Shown here piece by piece: positions 6,073-13,853 of a stretch of DNA of 18,498 nt. The stretch spans positions 1-18,498 of the forward strand of contig CAZWJC010000135.1 of NCBI GenBank assembly GCA_964634255.1, read 5' to 3'. Within the stretch, counting starts at the first letter, position 1. Each line of letters opens with the position of its first letter. Below the pieces are notes generated by a model that was not told where the DNA came from, made no database searches, and saw nothing but the letters and a program-made list of their open reading frames with translations. A program made the position numbers and the translations under genes. The stretch is from MWDV01 sp964634255. GTDB taxonomy: Bacteria; Verrucomicrobiota; Verrucomicrobiia; Limisphaerales; MWDV01.

Positions 6073-9000
6073 TCAAGGCAGATCTGGGCCTGAAACGGGG
6101 CGGTTAATCCTCAGGAGCGCGGGCCGCGGATTGCCGCTGGGGATGCTCGCGGAGATCGTGGAGTAGTTCACCACGAACAACCGCGTTTGGTATCCGGGCC
6201 ACTGGCCGAAGCACAGGCTGGACGGACTGTCCAAACCATCTACGCCGTCCGCCACCGTCGTCATCGCCCCTTTCGGGGTGACTCGCACGATCAGGTTCTG
6301 AATCACGTTGGCCACATACAGATCGCCGCTGGCATCAGCCCGCAGGCCATCAGCGCCGCCTAGCAGCGCGCCACCCACGAGCACTTCCGGTGTGCCGGCG
6401 TTGCCGTCGGCGTTCACGGGAATGCGCACTAGCATGCCGAGGTCGGTGTTGCAGACGAACGCGTTCGTTCCCACGAAGGCCAGGCCGTTCGCCCCGATCG
6501 GAAACGGCGGATGCGGCGGCACAGGATTCGGAGCACCAGCGAGCAGCGGGTTTTGCGTCCAGACGCTGGCGGCGCCCGCATCGTCAATCCGGAAGATGCG
6601 CCCGCCGATGGAATCTGTGGCGAAGAGGCGGCCTGCGGCATCGAAGACCACATCGTTCGGCAGGGAGTCGGGCGGGAGCACGGCGAAGAGTGCCGGCGTT
6701 CCGTTGGTGGGAATTCGCCAGACGCCGTGCTGACTCGGATCAGCCGGTTGCGGCGCCACGGCAACATAGAGCGCGTTGCTCGGGCCCACTGCTAGGCCGG
6801 CGACCAGCGTGGGCACTTGGGCGTATTTCGATTTCGAGCCATCGGGCGCGATGCGCCAGATTTCGCCCGTCGGCGCCATGCTGAGGTAGGCGTTGCCGGC
6901 GTCATCCATCGCTAGGCCTTCAGGCAAGCTCGGCGGCGGAAATACGGCCAGCGTTGCGGCCAGCTCCGTGTCAATCCGCAGGAAGCCCGGCATCGGATTG
7001 CCTCCGGGGATGCTGGCGGAGATGGTCGCATAGTTGACGGCGAACAGGCGCAGACGCTGACCGGGCAACGTGCCGAAGCAGAGGCTGGACGGGCTGTCCA
7101 AGCCGTCGCGGCCATTCGCGATGACTTCCATCGCGCCACTCGGACTCACTCGCACCACCGTGCTTTGGATGACGTTGGCGACATACAGGTTGCCCGCCGC
7201 ATCGGCTTTCAAACCATCCGCGCCGCCCAACAGCGCGCCGCCGATGAATACCTCCGGCGTTCCCGCGCTGCCGTCGGCGTTCACGGGAATGCGCACCAGC
7301 GTGCCGAGGTCGGTGTTGCAGACGAAGGCGTTCGTGCCCACGAAGGCCAGTCCATTTGCGCCCAGCGGAGACGGCGGATGCGGCGGCTGCGGGTTGGGCG
7401 CGCCGACGAGCAGCGCGCTCTGCGCCCAGACGCTGGCCACGCCGGCATCGTCAATCCGGAAGATGCGCCCGCCGATGGAATCCGTGACGAAGAGACGGCC
7501 TTTGGAATCGAACACGACATCGTTCGGCAACGAATCCGGCGGCAGGATGGCAAACACGGCGGCGGTGCCGTTGGTTTGGATGCGCCACACGCCGTGCTGA
7601 CTCGGATCCGCCGGCTGCGGCGCCACGGCGGCGTAGAGGGCGTTGCTCGGGCCTACCGTCAGCCCGGCGACCAGTGTGGGCACTTGGGCGTATTTGGATT
7701 CCGAGCCATCGGGGGCGATCCTCCAAATCTCGCCCGTGGGCGCCATGCTGAGGTAAGCGTTGCCCGTTTCATCCATCGCCAAACCTTCCGGCAGACTCGG
7801 TGGCGCAAACGGCGCGAGAGCTGTGGCCCTCGGAACGGCAGCACGGTAGAAACGCCGGCTTGCCCGCGCGTCAACGACCGTCATGTTGCCCATCGCGGAG
7901 GGATTCGCCACACCGAGCGACACCCAGTTCGTGAGGTCCGACGAGGCTTCAAGGCGGTAGCGTGGCCCGGACGGAGTTGTGAGCTGCAAAGTTGCGTTCG
8001 TGCCGTCGTGGTGGATGGATGTGGCGAGCACGATGGGCATCGGCGCTTCGAGTGATAGGGTGTCTTCGACGAACCAACCCGCGCTCTCGGAGCTGGCGAC
8101 GACCCATCCGCGCGCCCGCAAACTCGCGCCGGCTGGAATGCTGACGTTGTTCAGCCGCCAGCCACCCGGGATGCGAACACCCGCACCCAACCCGCTCCAG
8201 TTGCTGCCGTCGGTCGAAACCTCGAAGCTCGTGCGCCAGACTTCCGGACTGGTGCCGCCGCGCAGCCAAGTCACCGCCGCGCCGTCGTAGCTCAGGCTTT
8301 GCGTGGCGGGCTCCGAAATGGTCAGCCGACCGATGTGCGCGCGGGCCTTTCCGCCCAAGGTGGTGAAATCGCCCGCAACCAGAATCCGTCCGTCGGGCTG
8401 GATCGCCAGAGAGGAAACGCCGTCGTTGGCCACGGGGTTGAACGCGGTGTCGAGGGTGCCATCGCTGTGCAAACGGGCGATCCTGCTGCGCGACTGGCCG
8501 CCGAGTGTGGTGAAGTTGCCGCCAACCAGGATTCTCCCGTCCGTCTGCAAAGCGAACGTGTACACGACGTCGTTTGCGCCGGGATTGAACGTGAGGTCGA
8601 GGCTTCCATCTGGATTCAGACGACCGAGGCGGTTGCGAGGTTGTCCACCGAGCTGCGTAAAGGAGCCGCCCACGAGAATCTTCCCATCCGGCTGCTCCGC
8701 CAGCGCGAACACGAACATGTCCGCCCCCGGATTGAAGCCGGGGTCCAGCGTGGCATCGGCATTGAGCCGGCCAATGTAGCTGCGCGGCTGGCCAGCCAGC
8801 GTGCTGAAGGCTCCGCCCAACACCGTGCCGCCATCGGCTTGCAGCGCGAGGGCAAACACGCTGGCGTCGGCGCCGGGGTTGAACGCGCTGTCCAACGTTC
8901 CGGTCGGCAGCAAACGCCCGACGCACTTGCGGGCTGCTCCTGCGAGGTTATAGAACGGGCCGCCGAGCAGAATCCTCGCGTCGGCTTGCAGCACCATCGC

Positions 9001-9510
9001 GTAGGGAAACTGGTCCGCAACGGGATTGAATCCGGTGTCCAGCGTGCCATCGGCATTCAGCCGCCCGAGAAACGAGCGCGCCCTTCCGCCCAGCGATGTG
9101 AAGCCGCCACCGGCGAGAAGCTTGCCATCCGGCTGCACGATCAGCGGCGACACGGCGGTATAATAAACACCACCCGAGGCGCCGGGATTGAACACCGTGT
9201 CCGCCGTGCCGTCGGGATTCAGCCGCGCGACCCGGCTGCGCAACTTTCCACCCACTGCGGTGAACGTGCCGCCAACGAGGAGTTTGCCGTCCGGCTGCAT
9301 CGCCATCGTGGCCACCCAATCATTCGCCGCGGGATTGAAGCTGTCGGCCCCCGGCGACTGGGCCTGCGCAACGCACGCTGCAAACGCCAACCCGGCAGCC
9401 ACTGTCCTCGCGAGTGCCGGGAATATCCGCGAGCATCTCAGCCCGATAAGTTGCCTCGGCGCCGCGCAAGGTGAACTAGGATGACGCGTTGGTCCGGTTT
9501 GGTTCTTCAT
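6073..9510 (-). CDS. Secreted multi-propeller protein: seven delta-60 repeats plus duplicated SMP-30/NHL-like propeller
   Basis: The 1145-residue product has a basic N-terminus and hydrophobic segment (about 34-50, ending CVAQAQ), a probable signal peptide. Residues 57-397 carry seven repeats of about 49 residues with the delta-60 pattern FNPGA...V.ALA.QPDGKILVGG.FT.LGG..R..IGRLN.DG. Seven units suggest one closed seven-bladed beta-propeller. Residues 398-565 hold a beta-rich linker including TSFEVSTDGSNWSGLG and RYRLEASSDLTNWVSLG. Residues 566-1145 are two near-identical units of 289 residues (PPSLPEGLAMD..GNAYLSMAPTGEIWRIAPDG...) resembling SMP-30/gluconolactonase or NHL propellers. No enzyme active site can be assigned and no C-terminal sorting signal was found. 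The gene shares an upstream box with the kinase gene and ends at a strong hairpin. Confidence 0.9.
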   Translation of the reverse strand: MKNQTGPTRHPSSPCAAPRQLIGLRCSRIFPALARTVAAGLAFAACVAQAQSPGADSFNPAANDWVATMAMQPDGKLLVGGTFTAVGGKLRSRVARLNPDGTADTVFNPGASGGVYYTAVSPLIVQPDGKLLAGGGFTSLGGRARSFLGRLNADGTLDTGFNPVADQFPYAMVLQADARILLGGPFYNLAGAARKCVGRLLPTGTLDSAFNPGADASVFALALQADGGTVLGGAFSTLAGQPRSYIGRLNADATLDPGFNPGADMFVFALAEQPDGKILVGGSFTQLGGQPRNRLGRLNPDGSLDLTFNPGANDVVYTFALQTDGRILVGGNFTTLGGQSRSRIARLHSDGTLDTAFNPVANDGVSSLAIQPDGRILVAGDFTTLGGKARAHIGRLTISEPATQSLSYDGAAVTWLRGGTSPEVWRTSFEVSTDGSNWSGLGAGVRIPGGWRLNNVSIPAGASLRARGWVVASSESAGWFVEDTLSLEAPMPIVLATSIHHDGTNATLQLTTPSGPRYRLEASSDLTNWVSLGVANPSAMGNMTVVDARASRRFYRAAVPRATALAPFAPPSLPEGLAMDETGNAYLSMAPTGEIWRIAPDGSESKYAQVPTLVAGLTVGPSNALYAAVAPQPADPSQHGVWRIQTNGTAAVFAILPPDSLPNDVVFDSKGRLFVTDSIGGRIFRIDDAGVASVWAQSALLVGAPNPQPPHPPSPLGANGLAFVGTNAFVCNTDLGTLVRIPVNADGSAGTPEVFIGGALLGGADGLKADAAGNLYVANVIQSTVVRVSPSGAMEVIANGRDGLDSPSSLCFGTLPGQRLRLFAVNYATISASIPGGNPMPGFLRIDTELAATLAVFPPPSLPEGLAMDDAGNAYLSMAPTGEIWRIAPDGSKSKYAQVPTLVAGLAVGPSNALYVAVAPQPADPSQHGVWRIPTNGTPALFAVLPPDSLPNDVVFDAAGRLFATDSIGGRIFRIDDAGAASVWTQNPLLAGAPNPVPPHPPFPIGANGLAFVGTNAFVCNTDLGMLVRIPVNADGNAGTPEVLVGGALLGGADGLRADASGDLYVANVIQNLIVRVTPKGAMTTVADGVDGLDSPSSLCFGQWPGYQTRLFVVNYSTISASIPSGNPRPALLRINRPVSGPDLP
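6078..7811 (-). repeat. Tandem 867-bp coding duplication
   Basis: Two adjacent copies with an 867-bp (289-codon) period make up the C-terminal half of the propeller gene, about 6945-7811 and 6078-6944. The period was measured from matching landmarks, for example CGCCATGCTGAGG at 7741 and at 6874. Long stretches are identical, such as the peptide NAYLSMAPTGEIWRIAPDG in both, with scattered substitutions. This indicates a fairly recent duplication or ongoing gene conversion. The exact ends are approximate. Confidence 0.9.
8323..9340 (-). repeat. Seven delta-60 coding repeats (about 147-bp period)
   Basis: Seven degenerate units of about 49 codons (the second is a little longer) encode the N-terminal propeller. 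The recurring peptide cores are QPDGKLLVGG, QPDGKLLAGG, QADARILLGG, QADGGTVLGG, QPDGKILVGG, QTDGRILVGG and QPDGRILVAG. The last unit is truncated after HIGRLTI, consistent with closure of the propeller by strands from the first unit. Confidence 0.88.
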
Positions 9511-9791
9511 GATGACGTCGTTGGTTGATTGTTGTCAGGCTGCTGCGCGGTTCCGTCCATTCCGGCATTCGTGCCAGACTCGTCGGAAGCCGAGGCCTTC
9601 TATCCTCCTGCTACAACGAAAAGGCGCTGAGGTTACGAGGAAGAGAGCGGCTCTTATCGGATTGGTCCGGTCCGCAGAAGGTGTCGAGTTGCAGGTTCAG
9701 CAGGGGATACAACTGTTGAAGGTCGAATCGCGCGAACCTCGCGCCTCCGTGCCCTGTTCGGCGAACCCAACGGCAGCTCGGGGATTGCGGG
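9511..9791. other. Intergenic region upstream of the propeller gene
   Basis: These 281 bases between the kinase stop and the propeller start hold the shared box at 9604-9636 and no convincing gene. No hairpin with a T-tract follows the kinase stop, so read-through from the kinase into the propeller gene is possible. Confidence 0.5.
9604..9636 (-). promoter_or_regulatory. Shared upstream box, copy A
   Basis: On the minus strand this reads GTAACCTC, six variable bases, one further base, then TTTCGTTGTAGCAGGA and GG. Its downstream end lies 93 bases before the propeller gene ATG. It aligns without gaps to copy B (12944-12976) upstream of the kinase. The GTAAC...CGTTG layout recalls ECF-type -35/-10 elements, but AAC and CGT are only 13 nt apart, shorter than usual. 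It could instead be a dispersed repeat. Confidence 0.5.
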
Positions 9792-12700
9792 CTATGGCAG
9801 CGTCAGGCTGCCGGCGTCCGCTTGCTCCGCTGCCTCGATCTCGCGGAACGACGGCGCGTGCCATCGGATCAAACGGTTGTCATCTCCTGAAATCAGCTTC
9901 GTGCCGTCGGCGGAAAAGCGCAGCACATACACGATGTCCTTGTGTCCGGAAAGCGTTCCGACCTCTTGGAGGGAGGGAAGGTCCCAGAGTTTCACCGTGC
10001 CGTCACCACTGCCCACGGCGAGCGTCTTCTTGTCGGGCGACACCGCTAGCGATTGCACTCCTGGCAATGTGCCGTGCAGCGTCAACGCGGGGCCGGGAGG
10101 GGCCAACGGCCAGATCTTCACCGCGCCGTCCTGACCGCCGGTCACCAAGCGGCGGGGATGGTCCACAAAAGCCATCCCTTTGATCCGCTCCTTGTGGGCT
10201 CGGAGTCGGACGATCAGCTTGCCCCGCACCATATCCCACACCTCAGCCTCGCCTGTGTGGTAAGCCACGGCCAGCCAGTCCCCTTGCTCGGCAATTCGGT
10301 AGCCAGCCAAAGGAGTGAGGGCTGGGAACGCGCGGACTTCACGCCTCTCGGCGACATCCCAAACCCGGCTGAAGCGGTCTGCTCCCACGCTAATCACGAA
10401 ACGGCCGTCGTCCGACACGTTCAAGCTGTTGGCTCCGCCCGCGTGGCCCGTGAATATCACTTCATTCTGAAAGTGCGGCAGATCCCACCACCGCACTGTT
10501 CCGTCCGTCAGCGCACCCGCGAGAAACCGGCCTTCCGGGCCCAAAGCCATCCAGTTGATGTTGGAGCGAACATGCGGGGGGAAGTGGAACGTCTCCTGTC
10601 TCCAATCCTCGACATCAACCACGATGCCCTCAAGCGGCACGCTGCCGGAATCGTCACGCGAGACAACCAGGGCCTTTTTCGACTCGGGGGACAGTCTGGG
10701 GTGGGGAGTGGCGTTGGCGGCGTTGGTGACCACAAACGCCACAGGCGGTCGGGTAGTAGCCTCCACTTTCCAGATGAGAATGCTATCGTCTTTGCAGCCA
10801 GTGGCGAGCAGACGTCCATCTGGCGAGAAGGCCACTCCCCAAGCCTCGCTCTCGCTGCCGCGCAGAGTGGCCAACTCCTTCCACGATCCGGCCTGCCAGA
10901 GCTTCACCGTCTGATCGGTGCTGGCGGTGGCCAGCGACTTGCCATCCGGCGAGAAAGCCATTGCGCTGACCACGAGGAGATGGTTGGTCAGGCGTGCCGT
11001 CTCTTGATGTGAGACCAAGTCCCACACCCGCATCGTTCCGTCCGCGCCAGTCGATAGCAACTGCTGGCCCTCGGGCGCAAAGGCCAAGTCGACCACGGAA
11101 GTGTCCCAGAAGTCATCGGGCGGATGTCCTGTCAAACCGACCGCTTCCGTCCCAGCGCGGACATCCCACAGCCGGATTCTACCGGTGCGCTCGTTGAAGG
11201 CGAGAAGCCAACCATCCCGGGAATAAGTCACATGGCTCGAGTGCAAGTCCATCGGCGGCAGCGGCAGCGGCGTCACGTGTCCATCAGCCAAGGTCCACAG
11301 CACCACGTTGGTCGCCGTTAAAACCGCGAGGCTCTGCCCGTCGGGCGACAGCGCCATACCTTCCACGGAGGTTGCGTGTTGCAGTTCTCGAACCGGTTGG
11401 AGCGATGGAACGGACCGCACCCACACGGTGTTCTCGAAGCCGCTGCTGGAGAACACCCACCGGCCATCCCGGGAGAAAAAGACCGGCGTCATCCGGGCCT
11501 CAGAACCTTCGTGGGCCGCCTTCACAGCGGCAACGCTGTGACGTGCGGCCACATCCCAAAGGAAGACGGCGTTGTCGTAGCCCGCCGATACCAACCACCG
11601 GCCATCAGGGGAGAAGTCCACTGTGTATACGCGGTTGGAGTGTCCCTTCAGGCTAAACCAACTGTCTCCACGACACCGGCTCCAAAGTAGCCGCCACTCC
11701 CAGCCCCGCAGGTCAACCTGGCCCGGCGCTGGGCGGTAGCGGTTCAGGAGTTCGCGCGCACGCCCGAGGTTGCGCACCTCCAATGCCTGCTGGGCCAGGT
11801 TCATGTCGGCCGCGTACAGATTCCGCCGGGCGGTAAGCATCTCAGCTTGGGCGCGTCGCCATTGCCAGGTGACGCCCGCGAAGCCGATGAAGAGCACCAG
11901 CACCAGCGCTGCGAGCGAAACCGCCAGCCGAGGATTGCGTTTGCACCAGCGAATGGACCTGCCCGTCGTGCCAAGCGGGCGGGCAAAGATCGGTTCGTTG
12001 CGCAAGAACCTCCCCAGTTCCTCCGCCAACTCCCGCGCACTGCCGTAACGGCGCGGCACATCCTTCTCCAGACATTTGAGGCAAATCGTTTCCAAGTCGC
12101 GAGGTACACTGGGATTCAGCAGTCGGGGCGAGACGGCGTCGGTGCTGCTGACTTGCTTGAGTGTCTCCGTGACGGTTTCAGCTTGGAACGGCGCGCGTCC
12201 GGTGAGTAGGCAATACAGCACCGCGCCAAGCGAATACACATCGCTGGCCGGGCCGATCTCCCGATGGCGGCCCTCAGCCTGCTCAGGCGGAAGGTAATTC
12301 GGTGAGCCGAGCACTTGGCCGGTCAGGGTTAAGTCTGGAGTCCGAAGTTCGAAGTCCGAAGTCAGGCGTTTCGCCAAGCCGAAGTCCGTGATCCGAGGTT
12401 GGTCTGCGGCGTCAATCAGGATGTTCGACGGCTTGAGGTCGCGATGCAGAATCTGGTTCTCGTGCGCGAAATGAACCGCTTCCGCAATAGTCTTCAGGTA
12501 AGCCGCGGCACGGCGTGCAGGCAACGGGCGGTCGCGGACGAGTTGGGCAAGGTTCTGTCCCTCGACGTAGTCCATCGAGAAGAAGGGTTGGCCGTCGTGT
12601 TCGCCGATCTCGTGGATGGCAACGATGTTCGGGTGTTGCAGGCTCGCCGCCGCCTCAGCCTCCGTGCGAAAGCGTTTCACGAACTCGGGCTGCGCAAACG

Positions 12701-12923
12701 CGCCGGAGAGCATCAGCTTCACCGCCACGATCCGGTTCAGGCTGAGTTGACGTGCCTTCCACACGACGCCCATACCGCCGCGGGCAATCTCCTCAATTAG
12801 CTCATAGTCCCCGAATCGGCGCGCGTCATCTTCGCCCAATCCATCCAGCAGCATGCACCGCGGACACAGCCCGGGAGGGCCATACCCGCCCAACGTCGTT
12901 CCGCATTGGCTGCACACATGCAT
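9792..12923 (-). CDS. Membrane Ser/Thr protein kinase with N-terminal zinc ribbon and two WD40 propellers
   Basis: This 1043-residue protein is a Hanks-type kinase. Residues 4-23 form a zinc ribbon with two CxxC pairs (CSQC...CPRC). The kinase domain follows at about 40-310: glycine loop IARGGMGVVW (47-56), VAVK with Lys69, catalytic HRDLKPSN (Asp162), DFG (Asp180) and GSPNYLPPEQ. A single membrane segment lies at about 333-354 (LAVSLAALVLVLFIGFAGVTW), so the kinase is cytoplasmic and the C-terminus outside. From about 421 to the end I count 14 WD40-like repeats, enough for two seven-bladed propellers, probably the sensor or docking part. Residues 189-197 (SDFELRTPD), between DFGLAK and LTLTGQVLGSPNY, come from a heptamer array inserted in the activation segment. 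The gene lies 61 bases downstream of an ECF sigma gene of the type usually paired with such kinases. Its substrate is unknown. Confidence 0.95.
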   Translation of the reverse strand: MHVCSQCGTTLGGYGPPGLCPRCMLLDGLGEDDARRFGDYELIEEIARGGMGVVWKARQLSLNRIVAVKLMLSGAFAQPEFVKRFRTEAEAAASLQHPNIVAIHEIGEHDGQPFFSMDYVEGQNLAQLVRDRPLPARRAAAYLKTIAEAVHFAHENQILHRDLKPSNILIDAADQPRITDFGLAKRLTSDFELRTPDLTLTGQVLGSPNYLPPEQAEGRHREIGPASDVYSLGAVLYCLLTGRAPFQAETVTETLKQVSSTDAVSPRLLNPSVPRDLETICLKCLEKDVPRRYGSARELAEELGRFLRNEPIFARPLGTTGRSIRWCKRNPRLAVSLAALVLVLFIGFAGVTWQWRRAQAEMLTARRNLYAADMNLAQQALEVRNLGRARELLNRYRPAPGQVDLRGWEWRLLWSRCRGDSWFSLKGHSNRVYTVDFSPDGRWLVSAGYDNAVFLWDVAARHSVAAVKAAHEGSEARMTPVFFSRDGRWVFSSSGFENTVWVRSVPSLQPVRELQHATSVEGMALSPDGQSLAVLTATNVVLWTLADGHVTPLPLPPMDLHSSHVTYSRDGWLLAFNERTGRIRLWDVRAGTEAVGLTGHPPDDFWDTSVVDLAFAPEGQQLLSTGADGTMRVWDLVSHQETARLTNHLLVVSAMAFSPDGKSLATASTDQTVKLWQAGSWKELATLRGSESEAWGVAFSPDGRLLATGCKDDSILIWKVEATTRPPVAFVVTNAANATPHPRLSPESKKALVVSRDDSGSVPLEGIVVDVEDWRQETFHFPPHVRSNINWMALGPEGRFLAGALTDGTVRWWDLPHFQNEVIFTGHAGGANSLNVSDDGRFVISVGADRFSRVWDVAERREVRAFPALTPLAGYRIAEQGDWLAVAYHTGEAEVWDMVRGKLIVRLRAHKERIKGMAFVDHPRRLVTGGQDGAVKIWPLAPPGPALTLHGTLPGVQSLAVSPDKKTLAVGSGDGTVKLWDLPSLQEVGTLSGHKDIVYVLRFSADGTKLISGDDNRLIRWHAPSFREIEAAEQADAGSLTLP
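9796..9812. other. Hairpin at the 3' end of the kinase gene
   Basis: GGCAGC (9796-9801) and GCTGCC (9807-9812) form a perfect 6-bp stem with a 5-nt loop, one base from the stop codon. It encodes SLTLP at the C-terminus. It may be a further small palindrome of the dispersed kind seen elsewhere in the window, or coincidence. Confidence 0.35.
12331..12365 (+). repeat. Five-unit heptamer array in the kinase gene
   Basis: Plus-strand units are AAGTCTG, GAGTCCG, AAGTTCG, AAGTCCG and AAGTCAG (5 x 7 nt). The consensus is a circular permutation of the GAAGTCC unit in the aminotransferase, but here it lies in the opposite orientation relative to the host gene. It encodes an extra stretch in the kinase activation segment without a stop codon. 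Confidence 0.87.
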
Positions 12924-12943
12924 GACTGCTCAGCCACCGTCCG

Positions 12944-12976
12944 CTTCCTGCTACAACGAAACTCCAGCGAAGTTAC
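12944..12976 (-). promoter_or_regulatory. Shared upstream box, copy B
   Basis: On the minus strand this reads GTAACTTC, then seven bases, then TTTCGTTGTAGCAGGA and AG. It lies in the 61-bp spacer between the sigma factor stop and the kinase ATG, ending 20 bases before the ATG. It matches copy A at the GTAAC, TC and TTTCGTTGTAGCAGGA positions with the same internal spacing. Confidence 0.5.
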
Positions 12977-12984
12977 CAGCGGCG

Positions 12985-13761
12985 TTATCCGCTCATCACG
13001 GCGACGAGATGCCGTAACTCCTCGTCAATCTCTGCCGGGCTCGCCACCGTGTGGGCGATTTCTGCGCGCAGCAACTCGCGGTAGCGTGCTCGCATTCGGT
13101 GCGCCGCCGTCTTCAGCGCGCCTTCGCTCATGCCCAAACGCACCGCGATTTCCGCCAGGCCGGAGTCGCGGCGCTCGCCCCAGAGACTGGGCTTGAGTTG
13201 CTCGAATTGGGAACTCTGACCTTTGGCGGCGCATTCCTCCCCCAGCAACTCCAGCACCCGTTCCAACAATGTCGCCGCCCAGCGCCGTTCGTAAGTCGTT
13301 TCGGGCGTCACGGGATCGGGCGGTTCGGCGGCAAAGCGCTCCTCACCCGCCGCAGCATCCAGAGACAGCAAGGTCTGCCCGCCGCCGCGTTTCTGGCGAT
13401 TCTGCTTCTTCCACTCATTTGCCAGGAAATGCTTTAGGGCCGTGAGCAGGAAGGTTCGAAACCGTCCACGGGCCGGATCGGCGAAACCAAGCTTGTCCGC
13501 TTCGAGCAGACCTGCGAAGAATTGCTGGGTGAGGTCTTTGGCTTCCTCTGGATCGCGCCCGGATCGCCGCACGTAGGCGTAGAGCGGGTACCAGTAAGTT
13601 CGACAAAGGGATTCCAGAGCGTCTCGCGCTGCCGTGCCGTGCTCGTGTCCCGCCGCCAGCACGACGCTCCAATGGGTGGTGGCAAACCACGCGCCGCCAC
13701 TCTGGCCCTTCGCAACCGGGGCGTGCGAATCAACGTCCGTGCTCCTCTCTGAAGCACTCAT
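12985..13761 (-). CDS. ECF-family RNA polymerase sigma factor (kinase-associated type)
   Basis: A 258-residue sigma-70-family regulator that would redirect RNA polymerase to a dedicated promoter set. It has the N-terminal signature ATTHWSVVLAAG (28-38), common in planctomycete and verrucomicrobial ECF factors. Region 2 lies at about 46-120 (SLCRTYWYPLYAYVRRSG, DLTQQFFAGLLE, RGRFRTFLLTALKHFLANEWKK). After a long linker, region 4 at about 160-232 carries a helix-turn-helix (LAEIAVRLGMSEGALKTAAH). No anti-sigma gene is adjacent; the neighbouring Ser/Thr kinase is the likely regulatory partner, known for such groups but inferred here. The ATG at 13761 lies very close to a predicted promoter, suggesting an almost leaderless mRNA. 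Confidence 0.94.
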   Translation of the reverse strand: MSASERSTDVDSHAPVAKGQSGGAWFATTHWSVVLAAGHEHGTAARDALESLCRTYWYPLYAYVRRSGRDPEEAKDLTQQFFAGLLEADKLGFADPARGRFRTFLLTALKHFLANEWKKQNRQKRGGGQTLLSLDAAAGEERFAAEPPDPVTPETTYERRWAATLLERVLELLGEECAAKGQSSQFEQLKPSLWGERRDSGLAEIAVRLGMSEGALKTAAHRMRARYRELLRAEIAHTVASPAEIDEELRHLVAVMSG

Positions 13762-13773
13762 GGTTTGAGGCCG

Positions 13774-13802
13774 AGAGTAGGAGCGCCCCTAAAACGTGTC
13801 AA
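13774..13802 (-). promoter_or_regulatory. Sigma-70-type promoter for the ECF sigma gene
   Basis: On the minus strand a perfect -35 TTGACA (13797-13802) is followed after exactly 17 bases by TACTCT (13774-13779), a 3-of-6 match to TATAAT. Transcription would start around 13767, only about six bases before the ATG at 13761. No Shine-Dalgarno sequence is present in that space. Confidence 0.6.
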
Positions 13803-13853
13803 CGCCTCAGGCTTCCGCCGCGAAGGTCCTAAACGCAGTCGAAACCGCAGGCC

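Noticed and set aside
8299..9474. 391-residue plus-strand open frame with a repetitive protein
   Set aside because: Its repeats are the antisense reflection of the delta-60 repeats in the real gene.
9604..9636. Firm call of an ECF promoter at the shared box
   Set aside because: The AAC-to-CGT spacing is 13 nt, shorter than the usual ECF spacing of about 16-17, so it is kept only as a candidate regulatory box.
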